From a virus, in the IMG/VR virus record IMGVR_UViG_3300046368_000125, positions 1 through 30,105 of that record: a stretch of DNA of 30,105 nt. One strand, written 5' to 3'. A model generated the notes under the pieces. The model saw nothing but the letters and a program-made list of their open reading frames with translations, was not told the origin of the DNA and ran no database searches. The position numbers and the translations under genes were made by a program. Below are positions 6,405 through 13,673 of this stretch, piece by piece. Every line of letters starts with the position of its first letter. The first letter of the stretch is position 1.

Positions 6405-6432
6405 CGGTATATTAATAACAAAACAAAACATT

Positions 6433-6735
6433 ATGAAAACTATTAAAATTACAAAATTAGAAAATGAATTACTAAATGAAATTATGCTAGGAGAAAATGA
6501 CGGTGTAGGGATGGGCTACGGAGAGTATGACGGAGTTAATGCCTCTAATGAGGAAAAGGGTGTTTTAGGCTCATTAATTAAAAAAGGTCTTGTATACGAT
6601 AGTCAAGAAAATAATGTTAATGAGTTTGACTACGAGCCTATGTATTGTACAAGTTTATGGGATAAAAAAATAGTAGGTCTTAAAATTATATTACAAGGAA
6701 TTTATGACCCTCAAAGCATACTAGGAACAGTTTAG
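6433..6735 (+). CDS. 100-aa possible winged-helix protein, promoter cassette 1
   Basis: A helical N-terminus (ITKLENELLNEIML) and NEEKGVLGSLIKKGLVYD around 38-55 resemble the recognition helix and wing of small winged-helix proteins. The protein is acidic. It has its own promoter and is followed by a G/C hairpin, so it forms an almost separate transcription unit. A regulatory or host-takeover role is plausible but unproven. Confidence 0.65.
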   Translation: MKTIKITKLENELLNEIMLGENDGVGMGYGEYDGVNASNEEKGVLGSLIKKGLVYDSQENNVNEFDYEPMYCTSLWDKKIVGLKIILQGIYDPQSILGTV

Positions 6736-6758
6736 TAGTAAATAAATAAAAATCAATA

Positions 6759-6776
6759 GGGGGTGTAAAAACCCCC
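6759..6776 (+). terminator. G5/C5 hairpin after small gene, no T tract
   Basis: Stem GGGGGT (6759-6764) / ACCCCC (6771-6776) with loop GTAAAA, the same loop as the terminator at 2996. It lacks a T run, so it may act as a pause, a partial terminator or an mRNA-end stabiliser. The next ATG is only 17 nt downstream. Confidence 0.55.
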
Positions 6777-6792
6777 ATTAAAACAAAGCACT

Positions 6793-6981
6793 ATGAAAAA
6801 GACAAAAACAGGACTTCACATTGAAACAAGAAAAAACCGCATTGAGGTTTACACTAAAAAAGACTTATTAGAAAAACAACGTAAAGAGCAAGAATACAGA
6901 AACCTTATAATAACAGGTAGTATTTTACTTTTAGGGGTTTTAATTTTTACTTTTGGTTTAATTATAGGCTCTAGGATATAA
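6793..6981 (+). CDS. 62-aa single-pass membrane protein
   Basis: The charged, basic N-terminal part (1-36) is followed by one strong membrane helix (about 38-58, LIITGSILLLGVLIFTFGLII) and a very short tail GSRI. This suggests a membrane-anchored small protein with a cytoplasmic N-terminus. Possible roles are superinfection exclusion, membrane attachment of the replication complex or modulation of lysis; none is proven. It overlaps the next start by one base (TAATG). Confidence 0.7.
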   Translation: MKKTKTGLHIETRKNRIEVYTKKDLLEKQRKEQEYRNLIITGSILLLGVLIFTFGLIIGSRI

Positions 6982-7256
6982 TGACACCGCTACAAAAACA
7001 GTCTTACAATTTATGGTTTAATCACATAGGCAATTTAATTATGCAATGGAGCAAAGAAAAACCAGCCAATACAGACTTAAAAAATATGGTGCAAGGAATG
7101 ACAGAAATAGGTCAGTATGTAAACGGTTTAAGCGTTGAGAATACAGTATTAACAAAACGCATAGGTTTAATACGAGAAGAAAAAAACAAACAGTTAATAA
7201 TGTTTAAAAAACAAATAGAGAAATTAGAAAACGATTTAAAACAATACGATATATGA
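6981..7256 (+). CDS. 91-aa helical coiled-coil protein
   Basis: The protein appears fully helical, with a heptad-like C-terminal half (about 50-88: NTVLTKRIGLIREEKNK and beyond). No catalytic motif is seen. It is coupled to the membrane protein before it and overlaps the zinc-ribbon micro-gene after it by 4 nt. Membrane anchor plus coiled coil could form a complex; this is inference. Confidence 0.7.
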   Translation: MTPLQKQSYNLWFNHIGNLIMQWSKEKPANTDLKNMVQGMTEIGQYVNGLSVENTVLTKRIGLIREEKNKQLIMFKKQIEKLENDLKQYDI

Positions 7257-7375
7257 GTTGGTTAGATAGTTATATAGACGAGCCAGATACAAAGACAGAA
7301 TGTGCTTGTTGTGGCACTGAAACAAATGGCGATTATTATTGTTCAGTTGAATGCTTTAATTTAGATATAGAATGA
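7253..7375 (+). CDS. 40-aa zinc-ribbon micro-protein
   Basis: ATG 7253 to TGA 7373-7375, overlapping both neighbours by 4 nt. C17-x-C19-C20 and C30-x-x-x-C34 (ECACCG...YYCSVEC) form a likely treble-clef/zinc-ribbon knuckle. Many phages encode such peptides, probably as nucleic-acid or protein binding adaptors. Confidence 0.7.
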   Translation: MSWLDSYIDEPDTKTECACCGTETNGDYYCSVECFNLDIE

Positions 7376-8088
7376 TACTACTAGTTGATGCAGATAGTTT
7401 AATCTTTGCAGCTTGTTATAAGAAACGAGAGAACCCAGAAGATGACAAATACTATCGAGATATAGAAGAAGCTCAAGCTAAGTTTGATGAGCAGTTTATG
7501 AGCATAGTCAATAAGCTAGAAGATATGTACCCTATTGAAAAAGTAATAACGTTTAGTGGTAGCAAAGGCAACTTTAGAAAGCTAATTACAAGCGACTATA
7601 AAGCCAATAGAAAAAAACAAGAGTTACCGCCTTTATTGGGTGATATGCACCAATACGTCAAAGACCAATACGACAGCGTTTGGGGTTTTGGAATTGAAAC
7701 TGATGATATGGTTGCTAGATATTGGTACGAGTTATCAAACGAACTAGGGCGTGATAATGTTATGATAGTAAGCATTGACAAGGACTATAAGCAGTTTCCT
7801 TGCCTTATGTACAACTATCACTACAAACACAAAGAGGTTTTAGATATAAGCGAAGATGAAGCTTTATATAACTTTTATGAGCAAATGATTATAGGAGATA
7901 CAGCAGACAACGTAAACTATTTTAAAGGTAAAGGAAAAAAGTTTGCAGAGAAATACTTAGCTGATTGCGACACTAAATATCAATACACCAAAAAGATGTA
8001 CGAATTATTTAAACAAGAGTATAAAGGTAAGGCACGTCAAAAATATGCAGAGTGCTATCACTTATTAAAACTTAGAACAAATGATTAG
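7372..8088 (+). CDS. 5'-3' exonuclease / FEN-family nuclease
   Basis: The 238-aa protein shows the FEN/PIN-fold signature: D6 and D8 (VDADSL), the YKANRK arch motif (76-81), ETDD (109-112), SIDKDYKQF (134-142; D136, D138) and GDTADN (175-180; D176, D179) before a helix-hairpin-helix-like GKGKKFAEKYL. These acidic residues bind the two metal ions of flap endonucleases such as the T5 and T7-type 5' nucleases. Expected roles are removal of RNA primers, end resection for annealing-based recombination, or host DNA degradation. There is no polymerase domain, so it is a stand-alone nuclease. Confidence 0.9.
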   Translation: MILLVDADSLIFAACYKKRENPEDDKYYRDIEEAQAKFDEQFMSIVNKLEDMYPIEKVITFSGSKGNFRKLITSDYKANRKKQELPPLLGDMHQYVKDQYDSVWGFGIETDDMVARYWYELSNELGRDNVMIVSIDKDYKQFPCLMYNYHYKHKEVLDISEDEALYNFYEQMIIGDTADNVNYFKGKGKKFAEKYLADCDTKYQYTKKMYELFKQEYKGKARQKYAECYHLLKLRTND

Positions 8089-8203
8089 ATTTGTATATGA
8101 CTTAGATATAGTAATTGAAGCTATGGAGAACCAAGACTATAAAGACGCTTTAAAAATGATTAAAGACATACAAGAAGATTTGAGAATATTAGCATTGCTA
8201 TAA
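8081..8203 (+). CDS. 40-aa helical micro-protein
   Basis: ATG 8081 overlaps the exonuclease end by 8 nt; TAA is at 8201-8203. The acidic, fully helical peptide (IVIEAMENQDYKDALKMIKD) resembles a single helical hairpin. Position and overlap support translation; function is unknown. Confidence 0.55.
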   Translation: MIRFVYDLDIVIEAMENQDYKDALKMIKDIQEDLRILALL

Positions 8204-8257
8204 AATAAATAGTTAATTAATTGTTTATTAAAAATTAATAATTAAAACAAAAACAAA
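8204..8257 (+). promoter_or_regulatory. AT-rich leader before ParB/Mom cassette
   Basis: This 54-nt gap contains AGTTAATTAATTGTTTATTA, similar to the -33 side of the 6373 promoter (AGTTAATAATTTGTTTATAA), but no clean TAnnTTTG box. The A-rich ACAAAAACAAA-ATG leader is typical of the host type. It may be a weak or activator-dependent promoter for the modification genes. Confidence 0.35.
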
Positions 8258-9064
8258 ATGAAAACAACAAGAACAATTTACACAAAAAAAGATTTTAAAA
8301 ATGTAATTATTCCAACGTGGCAAAGGTGGAAGAATGAAAAGAATGTCAAAGACCTATCGGAAGCGGTATCTGAGAACGGTCAGCTTAGGGACGTTCTTAT
8401 ATGTATAACTAAAGACGGAACTAAAATATTAACAGACGGAAACCATTTATATAGTGCTGTTTTTGATTACCTTAAATATAGAAAAATCAATGTTTTAGAA
8501 AAACAAGTTAAAGACAACGAAGAGGCTAGGCAAACATTTATATCTTTTAACACAAGGGGTAAATCTTTAAAAGTTATTGATTACATAGTGAGTTATGCTG
8601 GTAGTGGTAATATAGATTACAAAAGATTTTTATTAGAGGTTATGAAAAGCCCAAACAGCTTAAAGGAAGCTGAGAATGTTTATGGAAAACTTTTTACTAT
8701 TCCTGCTTTAGTTTCTATATTTTTAGGTCCAACAATAGATGTTAAAAAGGGTTATTGCAAGTTACATAAGAACCATAACAGGCTTTTAGAGGTTGTTGAG
8801 TATTTAGGTCAAAACTACTTATATAATGGTAGGCTTATAAAACACTTGAATAAGAATGGTAAATCTATGAAATTAAATGGGGGTAGTATTATACCTGTAT
8901 TTAAAAAAATCAAAAGAAGCGAAAAGATTTTATCAATGTCAAATAAAGAAATATTAAACCTACTAATTGATTTTACATTTTATCATTATAACTCTATGGA
9001 AAACTGCTCTTTTACAAAAGATGCAATAGATAAAAGTTTTAAAACTTATTTAACAACGATATGA
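8258..9064 (+). CDS. ParB/DGQHR-like partner of Mom-like enzyme
   Basis: The N-terminal ~110 residues follow the ParB/sulfiredoxin-like plan: a helix NVKDLSEAVSENGQLRDVLI (29-48), then ILTDGNHLYSAVFDY (57-71), where DGNH stands at the place of the DGxHR/GExR nucleotide-binding box, and FISFNTRGKSLKVIDY (94-109), like the region after the box in DGQHR/DndB-type proteins. The remaining ~150 residues are helical and basic. The gene overlaps the Mom-like gene by 4 nt (ATGA), which argues for joint function in DNA modification, for example as a DNA-binding or nucleotide-using specificity factor. Catalysis has not been shown for this fold here; a plasmid-partition role is unlikely without ParA. Confidence 0.6.
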   Translation: MKTTRTIYTKKDFKNVIIPTWQRWKNEKNVKDLSEAVSENGQLRDVLICITKDGTKILTDGNHLYSAVFDYLKYRKINVLEKQVKDNEEARQTFISFNTRGKSLKVIDYIVSYAGSGNIDYKRFLLEVMKSPNSLKEAENVYGKLFTIPALVSIFLGPTIDVKKGYCKLHKNHNRLLEVVEYLGQNYLYNGRLIKHLNKNGKSMKLNGGSIIPVFKKIKRSEKILSMSNKEILNLLIDFTFYHYNSMENCSFTKDAIDKSFKTYLTTI

Positions 9065-9759
9065 AAGGATATATTTATAGCGACCAGATACCTATGTTTG
9101 GACATAAAGACATTATAGGATATGGAACTAAAGAATTTCAAGTAAAGGAAATAGACAAAGATTTAGCAAATAAAACCATAATTAAAAATCATTATAGCAA
9201 AAAAATTTATAATGCAACTTATTTACATTTAGGGGTTTTTATTAATAATGAGTTTATGGGGGTTTTACAATACGGTTATGCAATGAACCCAGCAAGTTGC
9301 GGAAGTGTTGTAACAGGTACGGAAATGAACCAATATTTAGAATTAAACAGAATGTGGTTAGACGACAAAGCTGAACGCAATAGTGAAAGTAAAGCAATTT
9401 CTTATAGTATTAAATATATTAAAGGCAAACTAAAGACTATAAAATGGATACAGTCATTTGCAGACGAACGCTGTGGCGGTTTAGGTATTGTTTATCAAGC
9501 CTGTTCTTTTAGATATTACGGAGAACACACAAGTAGTTTTTGGGAATGGGATAATGAGGTTTTTCATAATATACAAATGACCGTTAAGAAAGGTACTAAA
9601 AGATACACTAAAAGGGTACACGAACTTCAAACAAATAAAGACAAGGCAATTAAACACGATTTAAGGCAATTTAGATACATTAAGTTTTTAGATAAAAGCT
9701 GGGTAAAAAGATGTACTAAAAAAGAATTACCATATTTAAAACATTATAATAACGATTAA
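9061..9759 (+). CDS. Mom-like DNA adenine modification enzyme
   Basis: This 232-aa protein carries the marks of the Mu Mom family (GNAT fold): NHYSKK at 43-48, LHLGVF and GVLQYGYAMNP (55-77), LELNRMWLDD (93-102), ERNSESKAISYSI (105-117) and FADERCGGLGIVYQACSFRYYG (133-154), corresponding to the family pattern ADxxxGHxGxIYQAxxFxYxG. In phage Mu, Mom converts adenine to N6-(1-acetamido)-adenine and protects the DNA from many restriction enzymes. D135, Y145, R97 and H44 are good candidate active-site residues. It forms a two-gene unit with the ParB-like protein upstream. Identity as a Mom relative is judged from these motifs; the exact modified base is inferred. Confidence 0.8.
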   Translation: MKGYIYSDQIPMFGHKDIIGYGTKEFQVKEIDKDLANKTIIKNHYSKKIYNATYLHLGVFINNEFMGVLQYGYAMNPASCGSVVTGTEMNQYLELNRMWLDDKAERNSESKAISYSIKYIKGKLKTIKWIQSFADERCGGLGIVYQACSFRYYGEHTSSFWEWDNEVFHNIQMTVKKGTKRYTKRVHELQTNKDKAIKHDLRQFRYIKFLDKSWVKRCTKKELPYLKHYNND

Positions 9760-9766
9760 TAAAATT

Positions 9767-9997
9767 ATGAAACGAGCAACTTATTTACATTACGAAAACG
9801 GTAAAGGCTATGACGTTATAGACTTTATAAAAGATTATGAGCTAAACTTCAATAGGGGAAATATAATTAAGTATATTTGTAGAAGCGGAAAAAAAGACGA
9901 TGAGCTAAAAGACTTAGAAAAAGCAGCAGATTATTTACGCAGAGAAATAGAATACCTAAGAGAACAGCAGCAACAATGGATAGAAAAAAACAAATAG
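9767..9997 (+). CDS. DUF3310-family protein
   Basis: The 76-aa protein has the DUF3310 core: GYDVIDFIKDYELNFNRGN (14-32), IIKYICRSGKKDD (33-45) and LEKAADYLRREIEYL (50-64). This family is frequent in phage nucleotide-metabolism regions and has been linked to nucleotide-kinase-like proteins, but its activity is not settled. It is helical, with no signal peptide. Its last 22 nt overlap the next gene, so the two are co-translated. It lies just downstream of the Mom-like gene with a 7-nt gap and is likely in the same transcript. Confidence 0.8.
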   Translation: MKRATYLHYENGKGYDVIDFIKDYELNFNRGNIIKYICRSGKKDDELKDLEKAADYLRREIEYLREQQQQWIEKNK

Positions 9998-10419
9998 AAT
10001 ACTATAAACAAATGGAACAAAAAGAACTAGAACACCAAGAACAAGTAAGAGGGGTTTATGATGAACCAATAAACGACAGACACTTAGCTTATTTAAAGTG
10101 CGTATTGATAAGTCAATTACTACTAGAAGCAAACGATGATTTAAAAGGCAGTAAAGCATTTAAACAAAACGTAAAGCTACAAGTCAATAAAACATCAAAT
10201 ATACTAGAACGAATATACCAAGAGGGTTTTAACACTGTATATCATAATAACCCAGAGATGTGTACTAACGTACTAAACAAAATAGACAGCTTAATACACA
10301 AAATAAAAACCGCTAGTATTGACGAGCTAGTAATGATTGATGCACTAGTTGATAACTACTTTCAAAACAAAGAAGAACATAATAAAAACCAAACAGCAGA
10401 ATTCACTAAAATAGATTAA
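9976..10419 (+). CDS. 147-aa helical protein of unknown function
   Basis: The gene starts inside the DUF3310 gene (22-nt overlap). The protein is nearly all helical and charged: KQIEYYKQMEQKELEHQEQ near the start, then an alpha-helical core (35-125). No motif is recognised. Similar helical proteins occur near replication genes in Bacteroidota phages. An alternative start at M13 (10012) would reduce the overlap. Confidence 0.7.
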   Translation: MDRKKQIEYYKQMEQKELEHQEQVRGVYDEPINDRHLAYLKCVLISQLLLEANDDLKGSKAFKQNVKLQVNKTSNILERIYQEGFNTVYHNNPEMCTNVLNKIDSLIHKIKTASIDELVMIDALVDNYFQNKEEHNKNQTAEFTKID

Positions 10420-10420
10420 A

Positions 10421-10555
10421 ATGTACGTAAACATAGAAGTAAAAAAAGCAGACCGAAAAGACTATTATAAATTTAATATTAACGGAGTTAAACTAGGAGA
10501 ATGGGAACGGTCAGACCTTAGACACTTAATAGAAGTTATAGACAATAAAATATAG
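10421..10555 (+). CDS. 44-aa micro-protein
   Basis: ATG 10421, one base after the previous stop, to TAG 10553-10555. It appears to contain two beta strands and a helix (YYKFNINGVKLGEWERSD). No motif is recognised; tight spacing to both neighbours supports it. Confidence 0.6.
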   Translation: MYVNIEVKKADRKDYYKFNINGVKLGEWERSDLRHLIEVIDNKI

Positions 10556-10560
10556 ATAAA

Positions 10561-10704
10561 ATGAAAACACCAAAACAAATAGTACAATACGCAATAGACA
10601 ATCCACATACAGAAGAATACACAGGCTCTAATTGCTGCGGTGCTTCACAGTGGTTAGAAACAGATTTATGTAGTGAGTGCTTAGAACACGCAGAATTTAA
10701 TTAA
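10561..10704 (+). CDS. 47-aa zinc-ribbon micro-protein
   Basis: ATG 10561 to TAA 10702-10704. The segment SNCCGASQWLETDLCSECLEH carries C25-C26 and C37-x-x-C40, a compact zinc-ribbon arrangement often found in phage micro-proteins ending with CSxCxEHAEF. It probably acts as a nucleic-acid or protein adaptor. Confidence 0.7.
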   Translation: MKTPKQIVQYAIDNPHTEEYTGSNCCGASQWLETDLCSECLEHAEFN

Positions 10705-10712
10705 AAACAAAT

Positions 10713-11234
10713 ATGAAACTAGAAACGATAAAAGAAGCAGTAAATAAAAAATTCAATTTAGATATATCAGTAAACACAAGACAAAGGAATTACTCTTATG
10801 CTAAAAAGGTATTTAGTAAACTAGCTTATGAGAGTGGAGCTACATTTAGAGAGGTAGGCGATGTAATAAAAAAAAGTCACTGTAACATATTGCACCACGT
10901 TAATAGCATAGATGTAATAACAATTCAAGACAAAAGGAAACACGATGAGATAATAAGAGAACTAGGACTAGTTTTATCTAAACCATTTTTTAATTCAGAA
11001 CAAGACAAAATAAAAAAAGAAATAAAAAGAAAAACAACAACCAAAACAATAAAAGAAATACAAGACGTTATAGACATCTTAACAGGCTGGGATATAGAAA
11101 CAGTAGAAGAATTTAAACAAACACGACTAGACCCATTTAACGCATTAATAAAGACTAGAGTAAAGCGTAAGACAATACCAGAAATAAAAGGTGCTATATT
11201 AAACAAGAAAGTTAAAAACCCTGTACTATGCTAA
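10713..11234 (+). CDS. DnaA domain IV-like DNA-binding protein
   Basis: Residues 1-70 resemble the C-terminal DNA-binding domain of DnaA: a first helix LETIKEAVNKKFNL, then NTRQRNYSYAKKVFSKLA (21-38), SGATFREVGDVIKKSHCNILHHVN (41-64), where SHCNILHH stands where DnaA has RDHSTVLHA. The middle (about 95-112) is very basic and the rest is helical; no AAA+ domain is present. Such proteins could bind DnaA-box-like sites, seed replication or block host DnaA. It overlaps the methyltransferase gene by 7 nt. The family link is by motif; the role is inferred. Confidence 0.7.
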   Translation: MKLETIKEAVNKKFNLDISVNTRQRNYSYAKKVFSKLAYESGATFREVGDVIKKSHCNILHHVNSIDVITIQDKRKHDEIIRELGLVLSKPFFNSEQDKIKKEIKRKTTTKTIKEIQDVIDILTGWDIETVEEFKQTRLDPFNALIKTRVKRKTIPEIKGAILNKKVKNPVLC

Positions 11235-11869
11235 TAACAAACGAGGATAATATGGAACTAATGGCAAGGTATGAGGATAACTATTTTGACCTTGCGATAG
11301 TAGACCCTCCTTACGGGATTGGTGCTGATGATAAAAATAGTACAGACAAAAAACAGTCAAAAAAATCTGCATATAAAAGCAAAGATTATGGTTGCCAAAA
11401 ATGGGATAATGCAATACCTACAGATGATTATTTTTTAGAGTTAAAACGAGTTAGTAAAAAACAGATTGTATGGGGTGCAAATTTTTTTAATTTACAAGGT
11501 GGAATGTTGTATTGGCATAAGCACGTTACAATGCCTACATACTCACAAGGGGAATTAGCTTGGTTAAGTTGGCTAAATAAAGTTGATTTTGTTTCTATTG
11601 CTTGGCACGGAATGATACAACACGATATGAAGAATAAAGAAAACAGAATACACCCAACACAAAAACCTGTAAAGCTATACGAATGGCTTTTAATGAACTA
11701 CGCAAAGGAAGGTGATAAAATACTCGACACTCACTTAGGTAGTGGTTCAATAGCTATTGCCTGTCATAATTTAAACTTTGATTTAACCGCTTGTGAACTA
11801 GATAAAGAGTATTACGATGCAGCAATAAAAAGAATAGAGCAGCACAAAGCACAACAAAGGTTATTCTAA
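11228..11869 (+). CDS. DNA N6-adenine/N4-cytosine methyltransferase
   Basis: Motif IV DPPY is at 26-29 (VDPPYGIG). Motif I (ILDTHLGSGSIAIAC, about 163-177) lies near the C-terminus, as in beta-class amino-methyltransferases, and the HPTQKP block (about 142-147) precedes it. The enzyme would transfer methyl from S-adenosylmethionine to an exocyclic amino group. At 213 aa it is compact, with a short target-recognition region between residues 35 and 130. No restriction endonuclease partner is visible beside it, so it is a solitary phage methyltransferase, probably for restriction evasion or regulation. It is the last early gene before the terminase. Confidence 0.9.
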   Translation: MLITNEDNMELMARYEDNYFDLAIVDPPYGIGADDKNSTDKKQSKKSAYKSKDYGCQKWDNAIPTDDYFLELKRVSKKQIVWGANFFNLQGGMLYWHKHVTMPTYSQGELAWLSWLNKVDFVSIAWHGMIQHDMKNKENRIHPTQKPVKLYEWLLMNYAKEGDKILDTHLGSGSIAIACHNLNFDLTACELDKEYYDAAIKRIEQHKAQQRLF

Positions 11870-11884
11870 AAAAAAGTAATTCTG

Positions 11885-11895
11885 TTTATATATTA
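11885..11895 (+). promoter_or_regulatory. late-gene element TTTATATATTA before terminase
   Basis: This matches the element found directly before the genes at 13799 and 25204 and, in variant form, at 21279 and 22923. Here it lies 23 nt before the ATG of the small terminase. Proposed to be a late promoter core; AT-richness raises the chance of random matches. Confidence 0.4.
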
Positions 11896-11918
11896 TTGAA
11901 TAAACAATTTATTTCAAT

Positions 11919-12188
11919 ATGGATAACAGAAAAAATAATGGGGGTGCTAGACAAGGTGCTGGACGTAAACCAAAAGCAATAGAACAAAAACTAATTGAAC
12001 GCTTAGATGCTATAATAGACAAAGACGAGGCTATAAGTAAACTAGGGGAGTTAGTAGCAAAAGGCGATATGAGAGCAGTACAGCTATATTTAAGCTATCG
12101 TTATGGGAAACCTAAAGAAAGTGTAGACATTAACTCTAGTGAGGGCTTAAACATTAATTTTAGAGATTTAATAAAGTTCGTTGATTAA
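11919..12188 (+). CDS. terS: terminase small subunit
   Basis: The 89-aa protein begins with an AT-hook-like segment NNGGARQGAGRKPKA (6-20), followed by a helical region for oligomerisation. The C-terminal SSEGLNINFRDLIKFVD is typical of small subunits that contact the large terminase. GARxGAGRK at the start is common in TerS proteins of Bacteroidota phages. It recognises the packaging site on phage DNA. Its final codons overlap the TTG start of the large subunit by 8 nt. It is short for TerS, but the position directly before TerL leaves little doubt. Confidence 0.8.
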   Translation: MDNRKNNGGARQGAGRKPKAIEQKLIERLDAIIDKDEAISKLGELVAKGDMRAVQLYLSYRYGKPKESVDINSSEGLNINFRDLIKFVD

Positions 12189-13389
12189 AGTAAAAAAGAA
12201 ATATATGCCTATTGTTGAAAGCGACAGTAGGTATTTTATTGTGAGTGGTGGGCGTGGTTCCGGGAAATCTTTTTCAGTAAACGCCCTTTTAGTGATGCTA
12301 ACATACGAACAAGGTCACACGATACTGTTTACACGTTACACGCTAACCTCTGCCTATATATCAATCATTCCAGAGTTTATAGACAAGCTAGAACAGTTCG
12401 GTTCAATAGCAGACTTTCACATAACCAAAGATGAAATACTAAATAAAAAGACTGGTAGTAAAATAATATTCAGAGGGATAAAGACTTCAAGCGGTGACCA
12501 GACTGCAAACCTTAAATCTTTACAAGGCATTACAACGTGGGTTGTAGATGAAGCAGAAGAACTAGTAGATGAACAAAAGTTTGATACTATTGATTTGTCA
12601 GTAAGACAGCAAGGCAAATCAAACAGAATTATATTAATACTAAACCCTACAACAAAAGAGCATTTTATATATAGACGTTTCTTTGAGGACAGAGGGGTGC
12701 AAGAGGGTAGCAATACAATTAAAGAAAATACAACTTACATACATACAACGTACCAGGACAATATAGACAACTTATCTAAAAGCTATATAGAACAAATAGA
12801 GCAAATGAAGATAAGACGTCCAGAGAAATACAAACAACAAATGTTAGGTGCGTGGCTAAACAAAGCAGAGGGGGTTATATTTAATAATTGGAGTGTAGGG
12901 GATTTCAAACATATAGGCACAAGTGTATGGGGTCAAGATTATGGATTTGCAGCAGACCCTAGTACATTGGTTGAAGTTAATATTGACAGTTCTAACAGAC
13001 GTATTTATTTAAAGGAATGTTTCTACTTACAAAGACTAACAACGTCACAAATAGCACAGCTAAATTTAAAACACGCTAGAGAGGGTTTAATCGTTGGAGA
13101 TAGTGCAGAGCCTAGACTACTAAGCGAAATAAAAGCAAAGGGTTGTAATGTACGCCCAAGTATAAAAGGACAAGGGAGTGTTACTTATGGTATCAGCTTA
13201 TTACAGGACTATGACATTATAGTAAGTCCAGATAGCACCAACTTAATTAAGGAGCTAAACAACTATCGTTGGCTAGAACGCAAGAGTAATACACCAATAG
13301 ACAAATACAACCACTTAATAGATGCGGTTAGGTATGCAGTGGGCTTTCAACTACAAAACCCAAACAGAGGTAAATATACTGTATCTTAA
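12181..13389 (+). CDS. terL: terminase large subunit (XtmB/PBSX type)
   Basis: Packaging motor and nuclease. The N-terminal ATPase shows Walker A SGGRGSGKS (22-30), Walker B WVVDE (D123, catalytic E124) and the coupling region NPT. The C-terminal RNase-H-like nuclease shows GQDYGF (D253), VGDSAEP (D307) and NHLIDAVRY (D381) as the metal-binding acidic residues. Length (402 aa) and motif order fit the Terminase_3/XtmB family. TTG 12181 gives the best overlap with TerS; ATG 12205 would remove eight residues without harming the ATPase. Relatives often use headful packaging, which agrees with the circularly permuted contig. Confidence 0.95.
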   Translation: MIKVKKKYMPIVESDSRYFIVSGGRGSGKSFSVNALLVMLTYEQGHTILFTRYTLTSAYISIIPEFIDKLEQFGSIADFHITKDEILNKKTGSKIIFRGIKTSSGDQTANLKSLQGITTWVVDEAEELVDEQKFDTIDLSVRQQGKSNRIILILNPTTKEHFIYRRFFEDRGVQEGSNTIKENTTYIHTTYQDNIDNLSKSYIEQIEQMKIRRPEKYKQQMLGAWLNKAEGVIFNNWSVGDFKHIGTSVWGQDYGFAADPSTLVEVNIDSSNRRIYLKECFYLQRLTTSQIAQLNLKHAREGLIVGDSAEPRLLSEIKAKGCNVRPSIKGQGSVTYGISLLQDYDIIVSPDSTNLIKELNNYRWLERKSNTPIDKYNHLIDAVRYAVGFQLQNPNRGKYTVS

Positions 13390-13440
13390 AACTGCACTAC
13401 ATAGGTAGAATAAAAAAAATAAAAAAAAGTTTATTAAATG

Positions 13441-13469
13441 TTTGTTGTTTCAAAAAAAGGTGTATCTTG
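13441..13469 (+). promoter_or_regulatory. promoter of small-gene cassette (copy 2)
   Basis: TTTG (13441-13444), 18 nt, TATCTTG (13463-13469), then CGGTATATTAATAA. The block TTGCGGTATATTAATAA is identical to that at 6402-6418, and both are followed by an A-rich leader ending in ACATT-ATG. Its presence argues that translation starts at ATG 13500, not at the in-frame TTG 13467. Confidence 0.6.
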
Positions 13470-13499
13470 CGGTATATTAATAAAACAAAAACAAACATT

Positions 13500-13664
13500 A
13501 TGACAACTCTAAAAGAAATTACAGAATTAGAAATGGATATTCAATATCAAGAAGCTATTTTATCAAATGGGTGGCACGACACTCAAGAGGAAAAATATGA
13601 GGCTCAAGCTGAATTAGAAGAATTACAACAAAAATTAAGAAATTTAAAAAAATATACCAAGTAG
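13500..13664 (+). CDS. 54-aa coiled-coil protein, promoter cassette 2
   Basis: The small helical protein has a heptad pattern in ITELEMDIQYQEAIL and AQAELEELQQKLRNL (35-49). It lies alone between the terminase and tail modules with its own promoter and a hairpin behind it, like a moron-type insertion. ATG 13500 is preferred over the in-frame TTG 13467 because the promoter copy overlaps the latter. Function is unknown. Confidence 0.65.
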   Translation: MTTLKEITELEMDIQYQEAILSNGWHDTQEEKYEAQAELEELQQKLRNLKKYTK

Positions 13665-13673
13665 TAAAATAAC

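Noticed and set aside
8258-9064. Plasmid-type partition (ParB) function, implying a plasmid prophage
   Set aside because: There is no ParA-like gene or parS-like repeat, and the gene is coupled to a Mom-like gene.
13467-13502. TTG 13467 as the start of the small coiled-coil gene
   Set aside because: The TTG falls inside a promoter block repeated elsewhere; ATG 13500 has the normal A-rich leader.
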